DNA of 64,000 bases, taken from positions 4,239,142 to 4,303,141 of the forward strand of contig OZ038439.1 of assembly GCA_964036275.1 (NCBI GenBank), written 5' to 3'. Shown in pieces: positions 1 to 11,148 of this stretch; within the stretch, counting starts at the first letter, position 1; every line of letters begins with the position of its first letter. The position numbers were made by a program, and so were the translations under genes. The notes below the pieces were generated by a model. That model had not been told where the DNA came from. It worked only from the letters and a program-made list of their open reading frames with translations, and made no database searches. This DNA is from Litoditis marina. Taxonomy: Eukaryota; Nematoda; Chromadorea; Rhabditida; Rhabditidae.

Positions 1-141
1 TAACTCATAGCATCTATTGAGGTGCATATGGAACTTCTTGAATGAAGACAGTAAATTCAATCACATCTAAATTAGTTTTGAACTGTTCAACTTTTTGAAC
101 TTTCCTATATCTCTACTTATTTAATTTGTAAGTTTTTCCAG

Positions 142-3100
142 GTCGACGTAATCCAAGGCGATGCCCTCCCCGGAGCCAAAGATGCCGATGCCTACGCGAC
201 CAGTCACCCTCTCTCATTCAAAATAGACAAGACAAAGGAGGTCGACGAAGCTTTTGACGCCATCTCATACAGCAAGGTATAGACATTTATATTTCTTCGT
301 GGGTTCATACAGTACCGTTGTTGAAGGTTTTGAAACTTTGATGTCTACCTTGATGTCGGTGGTTAGAGCAGAAATTATCTAGACTGGAACATTTTGTGAC
401 TTTTTTACAAGAAGTTTGTGATTGGTGAACGATAAGGAATTCGGTGAAAAGACTAAACCTGATTGAATTGACTAATTCTTGTTGTAGGTAAACAACTTGT
501 TCGTTCGAGTGAATAATTAAACCAAAACTAGTGACTTTTTGTCCGAGCTGTAATTAACCTGTGCAGAAAGGAGAGCGTGAGGAAATAATAGGTTGTAGGT
601 CATGAGAAAACGATTTCACGTGGTTGGTAGCCTAAATCGATAAAGGACACTCATAAACTAGAGCTCAAATTTTCCAGGGTGCATCTGTGATGAATATGCT
701 CCGCGAGGTCATGGGACCGAATAACTTCGACGAGGGAATTACGGTTCGTTCCTTGTTGAGCGTCAAAACTTTAAGTTCTCTACTTAAGTTGAGTGGAAGT
801 TTAAGTTTGGAAGCACATTTTCAGGTATTGCTACTCACTTCAATTGTGAGGGTTACAATCTAGTTTGCTGTTTGCAAGTGTTCTCCAGAAGTTGCCGTTA
901 AAGCTGTCCTACGCTTCCGAATTCATGAATTAGTTCAAAACCACGGTTCAAACTACAAGCACCGAGTAAAAAAATCGAGTAGTATCCCCACCTTACTATA
1001 CATATATGTGTTACTAGCAAACCTCTATGAATTTAATCAAATTACAAATTTTCCGAGAAATGCATTAAACTGTTCATATTTCAGGAATACTTGAATAAGC
1101 ACCACTACAACAATGCAAAAGCAGCTGACCTTTGGGATTCTCTGAACAAGCACACAGCGACTTCGAGAAAGGGACCCGACGGACAACAATTGGATATTCC
1201 CAAGTTCGCCTCACAGTGGACTGATAAGGTGAATATTGAGAAAGTTATGATAGACAGTCCTGACTTGTAGTTTGATTCATTATCACAAGTTTGTAGTTCC
1301 GCCGGAACTGTAACTACAAATAGTTGGATGTTCCAACGTTCACCTCTCACTGGTGTAACTGATGTGAATAGCTCAGAGAGAACTTTCAAAAAGTGGGCTT
1401 TGGTTTCTGTGTACATTTTTCAGACAAGTCCTATTTTTCAATTAGCGAGCGTTTTTGTAGCGGCTTTGGCTAGATAGTTAACAGGTCATAGAGACACAGT
1501 CTGTCTCTGATTTCTCTGACTTTCATGATTCGTCGCTTTTGTGGTTCGTTGTTCGCAGAAGATTGGCGCCAATGTTATCGAGTGCTGCTTTCTGTTATTG
1601 ATTATTTCCAGATGGGCTTCCCGATGCTGACAGTCGATCGTATCGATGCTAACAGAGTCAACATAACTCAGAAAAGATTCATCAAAAACAACAGAACTCA
1701 GCTTTTGGAGAAATACGCCAACCCGGATAATGGGTGAGAAAATTTTGTATTTTGTAATTTAACAACATTCCAACTGCGACCTCTGTGGTACGTATTTCAA
1801 CGTCTCGTTTTTTGACCGTTTTCATTTTTTCACTGTTTTCGACTGTAATGATTCCCGTACAATCGAATGGGGCAATTGGGAATCTTTCCGATAACATTTG
1901 CGTGAATTGAACGTACTGAAAGTTCAACACATTAATACTATAGAAGTCTCGAGAGGAGTGATAAAGAGTCTACATTGAACCACATACCTCTTCTTTACAA
2001 ATGTCAGGGTAGAACGAGGAGGGTTACTTAAAAAGTTCGAAATTTTCAAAACAAAATTATTGTACAAACTCGCGATCTCATTGAGAACGTTTGTTTCAAG
2101 TCATAAAAAATGTAACAAACAACTAATTATTTCAATTCAGGTTCAAGTGGGATGTGCCTGTCTGGTACCAAACTGGCGATGATCGAACTACAAAGTTCGC
2201 CTGGCTCAAAAAAGGTTGGTGGTGCAGATTTTGGCAGCAAATAGTATATTATACTTACAAACACCTAATTGCCTAATCGATTCTCAAACTTCGAGTTTCT
2301 TGCTATTGTTAATTGCAAGAAGACTGGCGGTAGAAAAAGGTTATAAATGTATGGAAAAAAGGACTTTTTACACTGTTTTTTGAACAAACGTTTCAGGAGT
2401 AGCTATAGTAGGCGAAGGTAAAGGTGTCAGGCTGAAAGTGCGCATGTTCAGTTTGCTGCGCATAGATTACGGAACAGACAATTTACAAAGTCATTCATAG
2501 TGAATGCCAAATTTATAAGTTTCTGTTTCTCGCCGGAATCGAACCTGCGAGCAAAAGATTCGTAGCAGGGTGCTGACCACTGCGCTATGAGAGCACATAA
2601 GGTTGGGCTTTGGAATCGAAGACATGTGTGCGTACACAGCGCAAAGTGAGATAAACAGTACCCTCCCGCCTTTCCGTTGGCAACGACTATAGCCATCGGT
2701 TCACCTCACAAAACCACTTGACAACCACAATCGTCCTATCTTACTTACATTGTTCGTTCCAGATGAACCTTTGATTCTGAATGGAAAGGCGCCAGTTATC
2801 ATCAATGTCGACGGCAACGGATTCTATAGAACGAAATATACGGAAAAAGAGTGGAAGGACGTTATTTCCGCATTTTTTGCGAGAAATAAGGTAATCTTGA
2901 TGGGAACGCAAACTATCACAAGGGGTGCAATTGTACGGTGGGGGTAAAAAGTGAAATTTTCCAACCTCGAGTTTTCGGTTGTTGTTAACTTTTGCCCCTT
3001 TTCGGAAAAATTTGTGAAGCTTCCTTTGATTAGTTTCATTCTTGCGTTTTTTCCAGAATCATTCCCCTCACACCCGAATGAACCTGATTGCCGACGCTTT

Positions 3101-6100
3101 TGAAATGGCTTCGATTGGCGAAATGCCCTACAGCCAACTATTCGAAATGGTGGACGTTGCCCACAGCGAAGAGGTAGGTCAAACACTTTTTCCCAGTTTC
3201 CGAACGTTTTTCTCAGTGTTAGTTTGCTTGGGTTTTGTTTAGGTTCAAACTCTCGTAAGAATTTCATATACTTGACCACTGCGATATTTTGATGGCTAAT
3301 GCATACGTTGTGTATGTCCCGATTACAAAGTGTTGTGCTTGTAGTGTGATCCAGCTTTTACTTCACGTTCAACAAACTCGAATTCCTGGTTTGTCGTCAG
3401 ATAGTCATTATTATTGCTTCTGATATTCTTACAGTAAAAATGCTTCTTGTCAAGAACATACTTTTTTGCACTTTCCAAGTTACTCTATTACAAAAGAAAG
3501 TGTTTTTAACTTCTATAGCGGTAAATGATGGTAACTTTAATCAGTAAACAGCATATGAGAAATTCAAATGTTTTCTCAGATAAAACAAACATCTTTAATT
3601 TTAGGATCCTCTCGTCAGAGATACGCTCTACGATGGGATGAGTGGAATAGTGTCCTACTTCGGAAACGAACCAGCAGCCAACGAAGCAAAGGTGAAACAT
3701 TTTGACCAATAAGATTCAGTAATTATGTATTTACTGTAACGCTTTGTTCTTGATATAATGTCGATAAGATAACATTTGTTGAGTATAAGAACGCCACATT
3801 TTCCAGAACACGGAGCAAGTTGACACCTATATGAATGAATTTTATTTTTTAATGTGACAATATCGACTAATCAGGTCGAACCTCCAAATTTAAGAGGATC
3901 CTTTTAAGTGAATAGCAAAATGAGAAAACATTCGTAAAAAGTGGGGGACCAGGAAGTGTGTGAGTTCTGTTCGGTTTCACCGTTTTCTGCAAAAAGTGAA
4001 CAATACGATGTTGTGAATGAGTGTGCAACAAAAAAAGAACAATACATTTGTTTGCACTACGGTTCACAAAAAACAGAATATACAAAGTATAAGTATAACT
4101 TGAACGTAAAAGTGCATAGTGGTTTCCCCTAAGAACGTTGTGAACCGTTGTGCAAACAAATGTATTGTTCTATTTTTGTTGCACACTCATTCACAACATC
4201 GTATTGTTCACTTTTTGCAGAAAACGGTGAAACCGAACAGAACTCACACACTTCCTGGTCCCCCACTTTTTACGAATTGTTCTTTTTTTGCTAGTTTTAC
4301 TAGTACAACCACTCCTAGAGTTGACTAGAAAAACGATTTTTGAATAGTGGTACTATTAAACATCCTGCTATCTGGAAGTTCCAAGTTTTCAAACGATGTG
4401 ATCCTGGGTTTTCAAAATATTTTTTGCGCTGATTAATCTCTTAAATTGGCGTGATAAGCGAAACTGGGTAAAAAAACAGCTTTTTTCCGCTTCGTTAATT
4501 GAAATCTGACTATTGTGAGAAATATGCGTCATTACAGTACAAAGAATATCTTTTCTCAATTGGCGCGAACGGGCGCGCCAATTGAGATATGGAACATGTT
4601 ATTCTAATTGGTAACAAATAACTTGGAATGAATGGCCTCGACCAATTAGCACAATTTCCGACTGTTTTTTGGTTCAGAAACCCTATTTTCAATTTTGGCG
4701 CCAACTGGCGGATAAAGTACCGTTTTGGCGCAGAATTTCGAAGAAATGTTGGTATCCAAGTCGTATTCGTTGGATCCATTTCTATAGTTCGCCTGCTTGG
4801 TTTGAAACCTAAATCCTGCACTTTTAGTCAAGAAATAAGAAAAAAACTGAAGCAAATGCACTTTTAGTTGAAAACTGAGAAAAGCCGTGAGCGAACGTGA
4901 GCTGTATGCTTTTCATTTCTCATTGGCAGTAGTGTGGGAAGGGTGGATCATATTTTTTCAGAGAAAACGCTAGCGTAGCGATAGAACCTTTGCCTCTATG
5001 TTAAGAGAAACTCCCGAGCCCTAAGTTAGGGGGAACTTCCACGTCATAAGTTCTCGGGAACTCCCGCGAACAATATTCGGGAGAAGTCCCGCGCCCTATG
5101 TTAAGGGGAACTTCCGCACCCTATGATAAAGGAAACTCCCGCGCTCTTGTTAAGCGCCATAAGTTCCATAAACCATACGTAAAGCCATAAGTAAAGCATA
5201 AAGTAAAGCATAAAGTAAAGCATAAAGCATAGAATACATAAAGCCATCCAGAAGCCATAAGTAAAGCGAAATAAAGAGGGAAGCGCCATAAGTTAAAGGG
5301 GACTCTTCAGTTGGGGGAACTCCCGCGCTCTATGTTAAGGGAAACTCCCGAGCCTTAAGTTAGGGGGAACTTCCGCGCCCTATGGTAAGGAAGAAATTCC
5401 GCGCCCTATGGTAAGGAAGAAATTCCGCGCTCTATGGTAAGGAGAGATTTCGCGTTCTATGTTAGGGAGAAGTTTCGCGCTCTATGGTGAAGAAGAAATT
5501 CCGCGCTCTATGTTAGGGAGAAGTTTCGCGCTCTATGTTAGGGAGAAGTTTCGCGCTCTTAAGGAGAAGTTTCGCGCTATATGATAGGGAGAAGTTTCGC
5601 GCTCTATGGTAAGGAAGAAATTCCGCGCTCTATGTTAGGGAAAAGTTTCGCGCTCTATGTTAGGAAGAAATTTCACGCTCTATGGTAAGAAGAGATTTCG
5701 CGTTCTATGTTAGGGAGAAGTTTCGCGCTCTATGGTAAGGAGAGATTTCGCGCTCAATGTTAAAGAGAGGACTTGCGCTCTGGAGAGGTCTCGCACTGTT
5801 GAGGAGAGCTTTCGCGGTCCATTTTCAGAAAAAAAAAACAGAACCAGGAAGCTCTCGCCAGCCCGGAATAAAAACAAGGGAGGCGGAGGCGGCTTTAGCC
5901 GCCGGCGACCTTCCTTGTATGTTCATAGTTCAGACATCTGTGAAACATTTCGCTCGTTACCCTACTTGCCTGGCGTTGTTCTAATTTGGCAACACTGGGC
6001 GCCAGCGTTTGGCGCCAAATATAAAGTTACTCTAATTGGTCAAAAATAACTTGGAATGAATGGCCTCGACCAATTAGCACAATTTCCGACTGTTTTTTGG

Positions 6101-9100
6101 TTCAGAAACCCTATTTTCAATTTTGGCGCCAACTGGCGGATAAAGTACCGTCTTGGCGCAGAATGTCAAAGAAATGTTGGTATCCAAGCCGTATTCGTTG
6201 AATATGTTCATAGTTCGGACATCTGTGGAACATTTCGCTCGTTACCCTACTTGCCTGGCGTTGTTCTAATTTGGCGCCACTGGGCGCAAGCGTTTGGCGC
6301 CAGAAATAAAGTTGCTCTAATTGGTAAAAACTAACTTGGAATGGATGGCCTCGACCAATTAGCACAATTTCCGACTGTTTTTTGGTTAAGAAACCCTATT
6401 TTCAATTTTGGCGCCAATTGGCGAAAAAGTACCGTTTTGGCGCAGAATGTCGAAGAAATGTTGGTATCCAAACCGTATTCGTTAGGTATGTTCATAGTTC
6501 GGACATCTGTGGAACATTTCGCTCGTTACCCTACTTGCCTGGCGTTGTTCTAATTTGGCGCCACTGGGCGCCAGCGTTTGGCGCCAAATATAAACCATAA
6601 CTCCAAATTTTCAGAGAAGGCTGTTATTCACTAATCTCACCTCTGTGCAAATTTTCGAAGCATTTCAAACATGGGAACACACATTTTCCAGCTTCTGGCG
6701 CCTATTGGCGCCCGCGCCAAGCGCCAAACAAAACTTGACAACACCAAACTTCGGGGGCCGAGCTCACTTTGGGGTTTACCCATGTGTGCCAAATTTCAGC
6801 CGAATCGGTCCAGTAGTTAAAAAAATAATTTTCTATGCGGACATTGGACGAGGGACGAGCGACGAGGGACGAGGGACAACGGAAATTTTCATAACGACAC
6901 GACAGCATAACTTTTTTCAACCTTGACCGATTCTCCTCATTTTTCACACAACATGTATTTAATACATATCTAGCTCTCTCTCTTTTTAAATTTTGAAAAA
7001 ATGTTATATTTGAAGACTTTTGTGGTTTGGAAGCCAAAAATGGGTGCGCAATGGCCAAACCAAACACAACTCACACGCAGCGCTTCGCGCTGCGCGCGAT
7101 CAAACTGTATTGGTACTTTACGTTGTATGCTGTTTTTAGTCCCACTGTATTTCGGTTGCGTGACATTTTGGTTGCCCGGCAATAGCAACTCAAATGATGC
7201 CACTCTCCAACATGTATGGACTTGAAACTCTAAATCAAAATAAAGTTTTCTTTTTAAGATTAACTTTCAATGTATGCTTTATTATGACACATCTTTCGGA
7301 AATCCTAATTCATTAACTCAAACTGCAACATATAATATCTTTTACATATTCATTTTTTATTTCAGGCTCTTTTTTCGGCCCTGGAGACAAAACTACGGTT
7401 CAAGTCGCACAACAACAAGTTCTTCGAAAATCAACTGGTTGGTATTTCTTTTTTTTTGGAGAAGTATTGGTTTGTTTTCAGATGTAACCCAAGAACGCGT
7501 TCGCTAACCAATAACTTGATTTGATTGGTTTCAAGTTTTTTGTGACTTTTTTCTGCGATTAAATTTACAATCTTCTTGCCTACCATTTTTTCATCTGCAT
7601 TTATTAATTGATATTGAGGCGTTTTATTAATTAATTTTCTATTTTAGGCCCGAGAACTAGAGAATTTTAGGGAGAAGCAGTTGGAAGGAAATGTGCTTCG
7701 CCAGTGAGTACGAAAATTACTATGAAATCGTTTCTTACCAAACTATCTTTTCTGTATCATGTGAAACATTGTTTTTGGGACCCGGTTTTAGTGATCGAGG
7801 AAGTTTCACGTTTACGAAAATTCTAAACGTTACTATTTGAAGTTCACGTGTAGTCTATAATAAAATTGCAAAATAAAATAGGAATATATTTCCGTAATCC
7901 TTTGAACTTTTTTCTAAATTTTGGATGAGTCGTGAAGGAGTCCAAGTAAAAGGAAAAACAGCTAATACAACTCGAATTCTCCTATTCTACAGACTTATTT
8001 CGCTCGCAAGGTGCAGAACGTGTTCGCCTACCACGTTTTGTATATATGTTCATGTTTTATCATATTTTCTATAAACTTTGTATATTATAAGTTCCATTTT
8101 GCAGACACCAAGTTGCCTTGATATCTGCTGATGTCTGTTCCAACCGTAAATGTTATGCTGAGAAACAACAGATTTGGCAAGAGGACTTTTTGGGAAATTG
8201 CACTGAGCCAGGAGTCCAGGCCAGCGCTTGCAACAAGTCAGTTTCACCAAAAGGCTTCTGTTATTTTTTCCGTTTCACGTCGCCTCGTTCAGTCCACATT
8301 ATTCGAACTTATACTCACATACATACAACATTTCCAGTGGCTGTTTTTTTTACAAACTCATTGTAACAGAGGATCCAGGTAAAGAGTCGGTAACTTATTG
8401 ACCTTTCCGATGACATTTGGGAAATTTAGAGTCACGGAAAATTTCGCGTTCATCTTTGTTTTCCGTTTACATGAATATATTTCTCATCGAAATATTCCGA
8501 ATTTCCAGAATCAAGCCCGGAAAGAGATCGAGTGTGTACTGCTTTGGTGTAGAAAACTCGGACGATGCGACGTTCAAAACGGTGAATATCTGAAATTACT
8601 TTTTTCGTTTGAATCTTGAAAATGGTGTTGTTTGAGCAAACTTTGTTGCGATTTTCACATCGAAACGTATGTATAACTGTTCCGCAATCGTAGGAGTCTG
8701 TGCACAAATGGATAAGTGTTCGTTGTTTACTCACGATTTGTGTCACCCGTTTCACGTAACATTTTACGACTTTTATTTCCTTTGAACCTTTCACGTGAAT
8801 GTTAACGTTACTAGCCGTGAAGTCAAGTTTCCGTTTTAGGTCTTGGAGTTCTACAAGAGAGAACATGTTCAGTTGGAGAGACAGAATCTGCTCAGAGGCC
8901 TGACTTGCTCCAAGAACTCGAGAGTACTCAAAGAGTGAGTAAACTTCTTGAAAACCTCTCAGACGACTGTACTCAGAGAAAACATTGATTTTCTACTCTA
9001 TTTTGATCACATGCTGCCAGGAAAGTTGAAAAAGAAATCTGTTAATAGGAGCTGATCATAGAGTTTCAGTGTGTTGTGATGAAAGTAAGGTGTCGTTAAT

Positions 9101-10485
9101 AGGGAATAACCATAAGTAAATAGTAGTTTCAACTAGTTAGACGTCGTAGTTTCCCAACTTTGACCGAAACACAGCGAAATCAAACTACAAACACAGCGGG
9201 CCAGGGTAAGGCTAACATTGTTTAGTGCAAAATATAAACTTGAGTGTCGTTTTTGAAATTGTGAAATTTGGTATAATTAATTGATCTATAATAATATAAA
9301 ATATAGACTTGTATGTCGTTTTCGAAATTAGCAAGTTCCAGTCTGCTTTTGACCGCAATGGACCGAGACTCGGGCCTGGTTCGATTCCAAGACGTGCCTC
9401 TGCTCTTCGCCTATGTTTCCTTCAATTCCGTGGGAAGGGAACTCATGTTTGACTTCTTCCAAACTCATTGGGAGCAAATTTACGAGAGGTGAGAAAAAGA
9501 TTTCTCTGTTTGCAAACATTAGTGTGAATGTGAATGCTTGTTCATTGAATATAGGAAGTGTCAAAACGTTGTGGACACCGTAGCATTGATTTTGTAAGGG
9601 GCGGGTTTAACGAGAAACTCAATTCAATGGCCCGAAGTCTCGTCTCCATTGTGTTGAGACATTGGGATATTAAATGGGTACAATGGAGTGGGACATTGGG
9701 ACGTTGATACCGTTAGAGAATCAGTCTCTATATAAGTTCAATCCTATCGATTTTTTCTTCTCATCTTGAATTCGATATGATAACTTTCTTTTTTCCTTTT
9801 CAGTTTTTCCACCCGTACCAGTATCATGGAGTCGTTGATCTTCCGCGGAACCAGTGGTATCAGAACACCTCACCAGCTGAATCAGGTGAGACAGAAATTC
9901 ACACTACTGTGGGTACTCAGGAAGTTATAGATCAAAAAGGACAATGTGTTGTTTGATATGCTGTGTCTGTAGTGTGAGCCCCGTTCATGTTCCACTAGTT
10001 CGTGAAAATTCGCTCTGAGTTCAGATATTTTCGTATGATGACAAAAATTGGAAAAGAAGCTGAAACACGACGAAAGCATGTGTAAACAAACCATTTTTAC
10101 GCTTTTTGAACATCTCCGGTCGTTTTCTGATGTTATTCTTCACTTTATGGGTCAAAATCAAAAATACTGATGACCCTTATAAGAGAACTACAAATAATCG
10201 AATACAACCTGAAACAACTCAATAATTCAACTTTCATAAACTTTTGCGTTTTGAATAATCATCAGAAGAACTCAAAACTGAAGCATATTATCAGCACTTT
10301 GACCTCTCATCCACTTTATCAAATGTCATTTTCAGCTGATTGACATGGTCAAAACTGCTCCTCACGCGGGAACGTACCACGAATTCATGAAGCAAATCGA
10401 TCGTCAAGGCCACATTGTTCAGTGGAATGCCAACTACAGGGAGAAGGTCCTGGAACTTATCCGGGAAAAGTACGGACGACACTAG
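142..10485 (+). CDS. M1-family aminopeptidase, C-terminal part, with a frameshift
   Basis: This is a gluzincin (M1) aminopeptidase that removes N-terminal residues from peptides; the 5' end lies outside the window. Proposed exons: 142-276, 678-743, 1085-1228, 1612-1733, 2141-2214, 2763-2890, 3057-3173, 3605-3691, 7366-7437, 7648-7703, 8105-8236, 8509-8581, 8840-8936, 9342-9488, 9804-9885 and 10336-10485, ending in TAG. The first exons carry the family block SHPL, FDAISYSKGAS, MLRE and YLNKHHYNNAKAADLW; the Tyr of ISYSKGA is the position that stabilises the transition state in this family. The HExxH zinc site would lie upstream. Later exons match the helical ERAP1_C-type domain (GNVLRQ, VYCFGVEN, LLRGLTCSKN). 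All phases agree except in exon 8840-8936, where the frame must shift in a GAGAGAGA run; read straight, it stops at 8903-8905. The copy is therefore a pseudogene, a variant allele or a sequence error. Family call strong; a few exon edges are uncertain. Confidence 0.85.
2505..2700 (-). repeat. tRNA-derived SINE-like repeat
   Basis: Read on the minus strand, it has an A-box-like TAGCGCAGTGG and a B box GGTTCGATTCC at normal tRNA spacing. They are flanked by a stretch that recurs at 20.65, 58.7, 59.2 and 60.5 kb (GGAATCGAAGACATGTG, GTACACAGCG, CAGTACCCTCCCGCCTTTC). The cloverleaf stems do not pair properly, so this is a tRNA-derived repeat and not a tRNA gene. It lies in an intron of the aminopeptidase. 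Confidence 0.6.
3931..4276. mobile_element. Palindromic MITE-like element
   Basis: It is a near-perfect inverted repeat. The left arm begins TTCGTAAAAAGTGGGGGACC and the right arm ends with the reverse complement. The arms are about 138 bp each (roughly 3931-4068 and 4138-4276) around a loop of about 70 bp. No reading frame of interest is present. A diverged copy of one arm lies at 28145-28265 in srh gene C. It fits a non-autonomous DNA transposon (fold-back or MITE type); no target-site duplication could be fixed. Confidence 0.7.
4595..6597. repeat. 285 bp satellite, about 3.5 units, interrupted by an insertion
   Basis: Units run 4595-4771 (partial), 5919-6202, 6203-6487 and 6488-6597 (partial). 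Each contains AACTTGGAATGAATGGCC, a GGCGCC-rich block and TTCATAGTT, and ends in GTATTCGTT. The first unit boundary is broken by the composite element at 4772-5918. The ORFs seen here repeat from unit to unit and are not genes. All of it lies in the intron 3692-7365. Confidence 0.75.
4772..5918 (+). mobile_element. Composite element E1: leader, minisatellite, GC hairpin
   Basis: The leader (about 4772-4975) contains TTCTATAGTTCGCC, CTGCACTTTTAGTC and GAGCGAACGTGAGC. A 24-25 bp minisatellite follows (about 4985-5815; core CGCGCTCTATGTTAGGGAGA). The end module, 5844-5918, carries GCTCTCGCCAGCCCGGAAT and a hairpin whose stem is GGCGGC-TTTA-GCCGCC, enclosed by an outer stem ACAAGGGAGG with CCTTCCTTGT. 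Flanking satellite units show where the element starts and ends. The same three-part order is found in seven more copies at 29.5-40.5 kb. It has no coding capacity, so it would be non-autonomous. An internal minisatellite and a 3'-side hairpin recall Helitron-like elements, but a CTRR end is not seen here. Confidence 0.65.
6640..7250. repeat. Repeat-rich intron end with GACGAGG minisatellite
   Basis: It contains GGCGCC-rich palindromes near 6695-6725, short GACGAGG repeats at 6847-6880 and a GC palindrome (AGCGCTTCGCGCT) near 7079-7091. It lies in the aminopeptidase intron, and no gene is supported. Confidence 0.4.
8876..8883 (+). other. Frameshift site in a GA repeat
   Basis: The GAGAGAGA run lies between LEFYKREHVQLER and LLRGLTCSKN of the aminopeptidase, which are in different frames. 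Exons 8840-8936, 9342-9488 and 9804-9885 total 326 nt, while the phase is 0 on both sides. Removing two bases, or adding one, restores one frame. Confidence 0.7.
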
Positions 10486-11148
10486 ATATAGACAGTACTT
10501 TTTGTTTGATAAAGGATTTGTGAAATTTGTATCAGATTCAACGCTGTCCTGGTTTCAACTGTTTCGAACTGTTTTTTTACAGGATCACGAAAATGTATTC
10601 ACAAATACGCTCACGCACTACGTTACCATTCGTTACTTTTTATCAGATTTTAATGTGATCAGGTGTAGGGTGTGCTCCTCCTAAAGCAAGCTTCCAAGGT
10701 ATATGGTGTATCTGGCCCTATCCTGATGGTCTTGTAGCTTGATTTCGTTGTTTTAGGTCGGAAGCTCGTGAATTGCAACGTGTTCAAATTGCAGCGGTGA
10801 ATTGGTTACTCCCTATGAGTGCGCTCTTTTCCATTCTATTTGTTCGTCTTTTTTGCTGTGTTTATAGTTTGATTCCGTTGTATTTAGTCGAAATTCGAAC
10901 ATTCTGGCGTTATTTTACATCAAACTACAACAAAGATCGAATGCCAAATCGTTTCGATTACCTAATCAAGACCAACTGAGAGTTTTGTATTCAAATTGTT
11001 TGAGAGTACACAGCGCAGAGAGACGCAGCATAACACAATCTGTCTGCTGGTAGGAATGGAAAGACTATACATTTCGGTATGCCGACCGGCAACTGTCGTT
11101 GAAATTCACGTGGGGATGTATTCAAAAGGTTTATTCGTTTAATACAAA
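10486..11148. other. Intergenic spacer between convergent genes
   Basis: It separates the aminopeptidase 3' end from the 3' end of the minus-strand CAP gene. Short ORFs here have no supporting splice pattern or family match. I see no repeat or RNA gene. Confidence 0.5.

Noticed and set aside
4772..5918. Firm Helitron call for the composite elements
   Set aside because: CTAG or CTAA follows the hairpin in only three of eight copies, and the next leader starts at the same place. No Rep/helicase is present. Kept as a hypothesis only.
6645..7507. ORFs of 74-121 codons on both strands in the aminopeptidase intron
   Set aside because: They lie in repeats or overlap the real exon at 7366-7437 in the wrong frame.
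8338..8378. Extra aminopeptidase exon between 8236 and 8509
   Set aside because: Including it leads to a stop in the next exon. Skipping it gives the expected KIKPGKRSSVYC frame.
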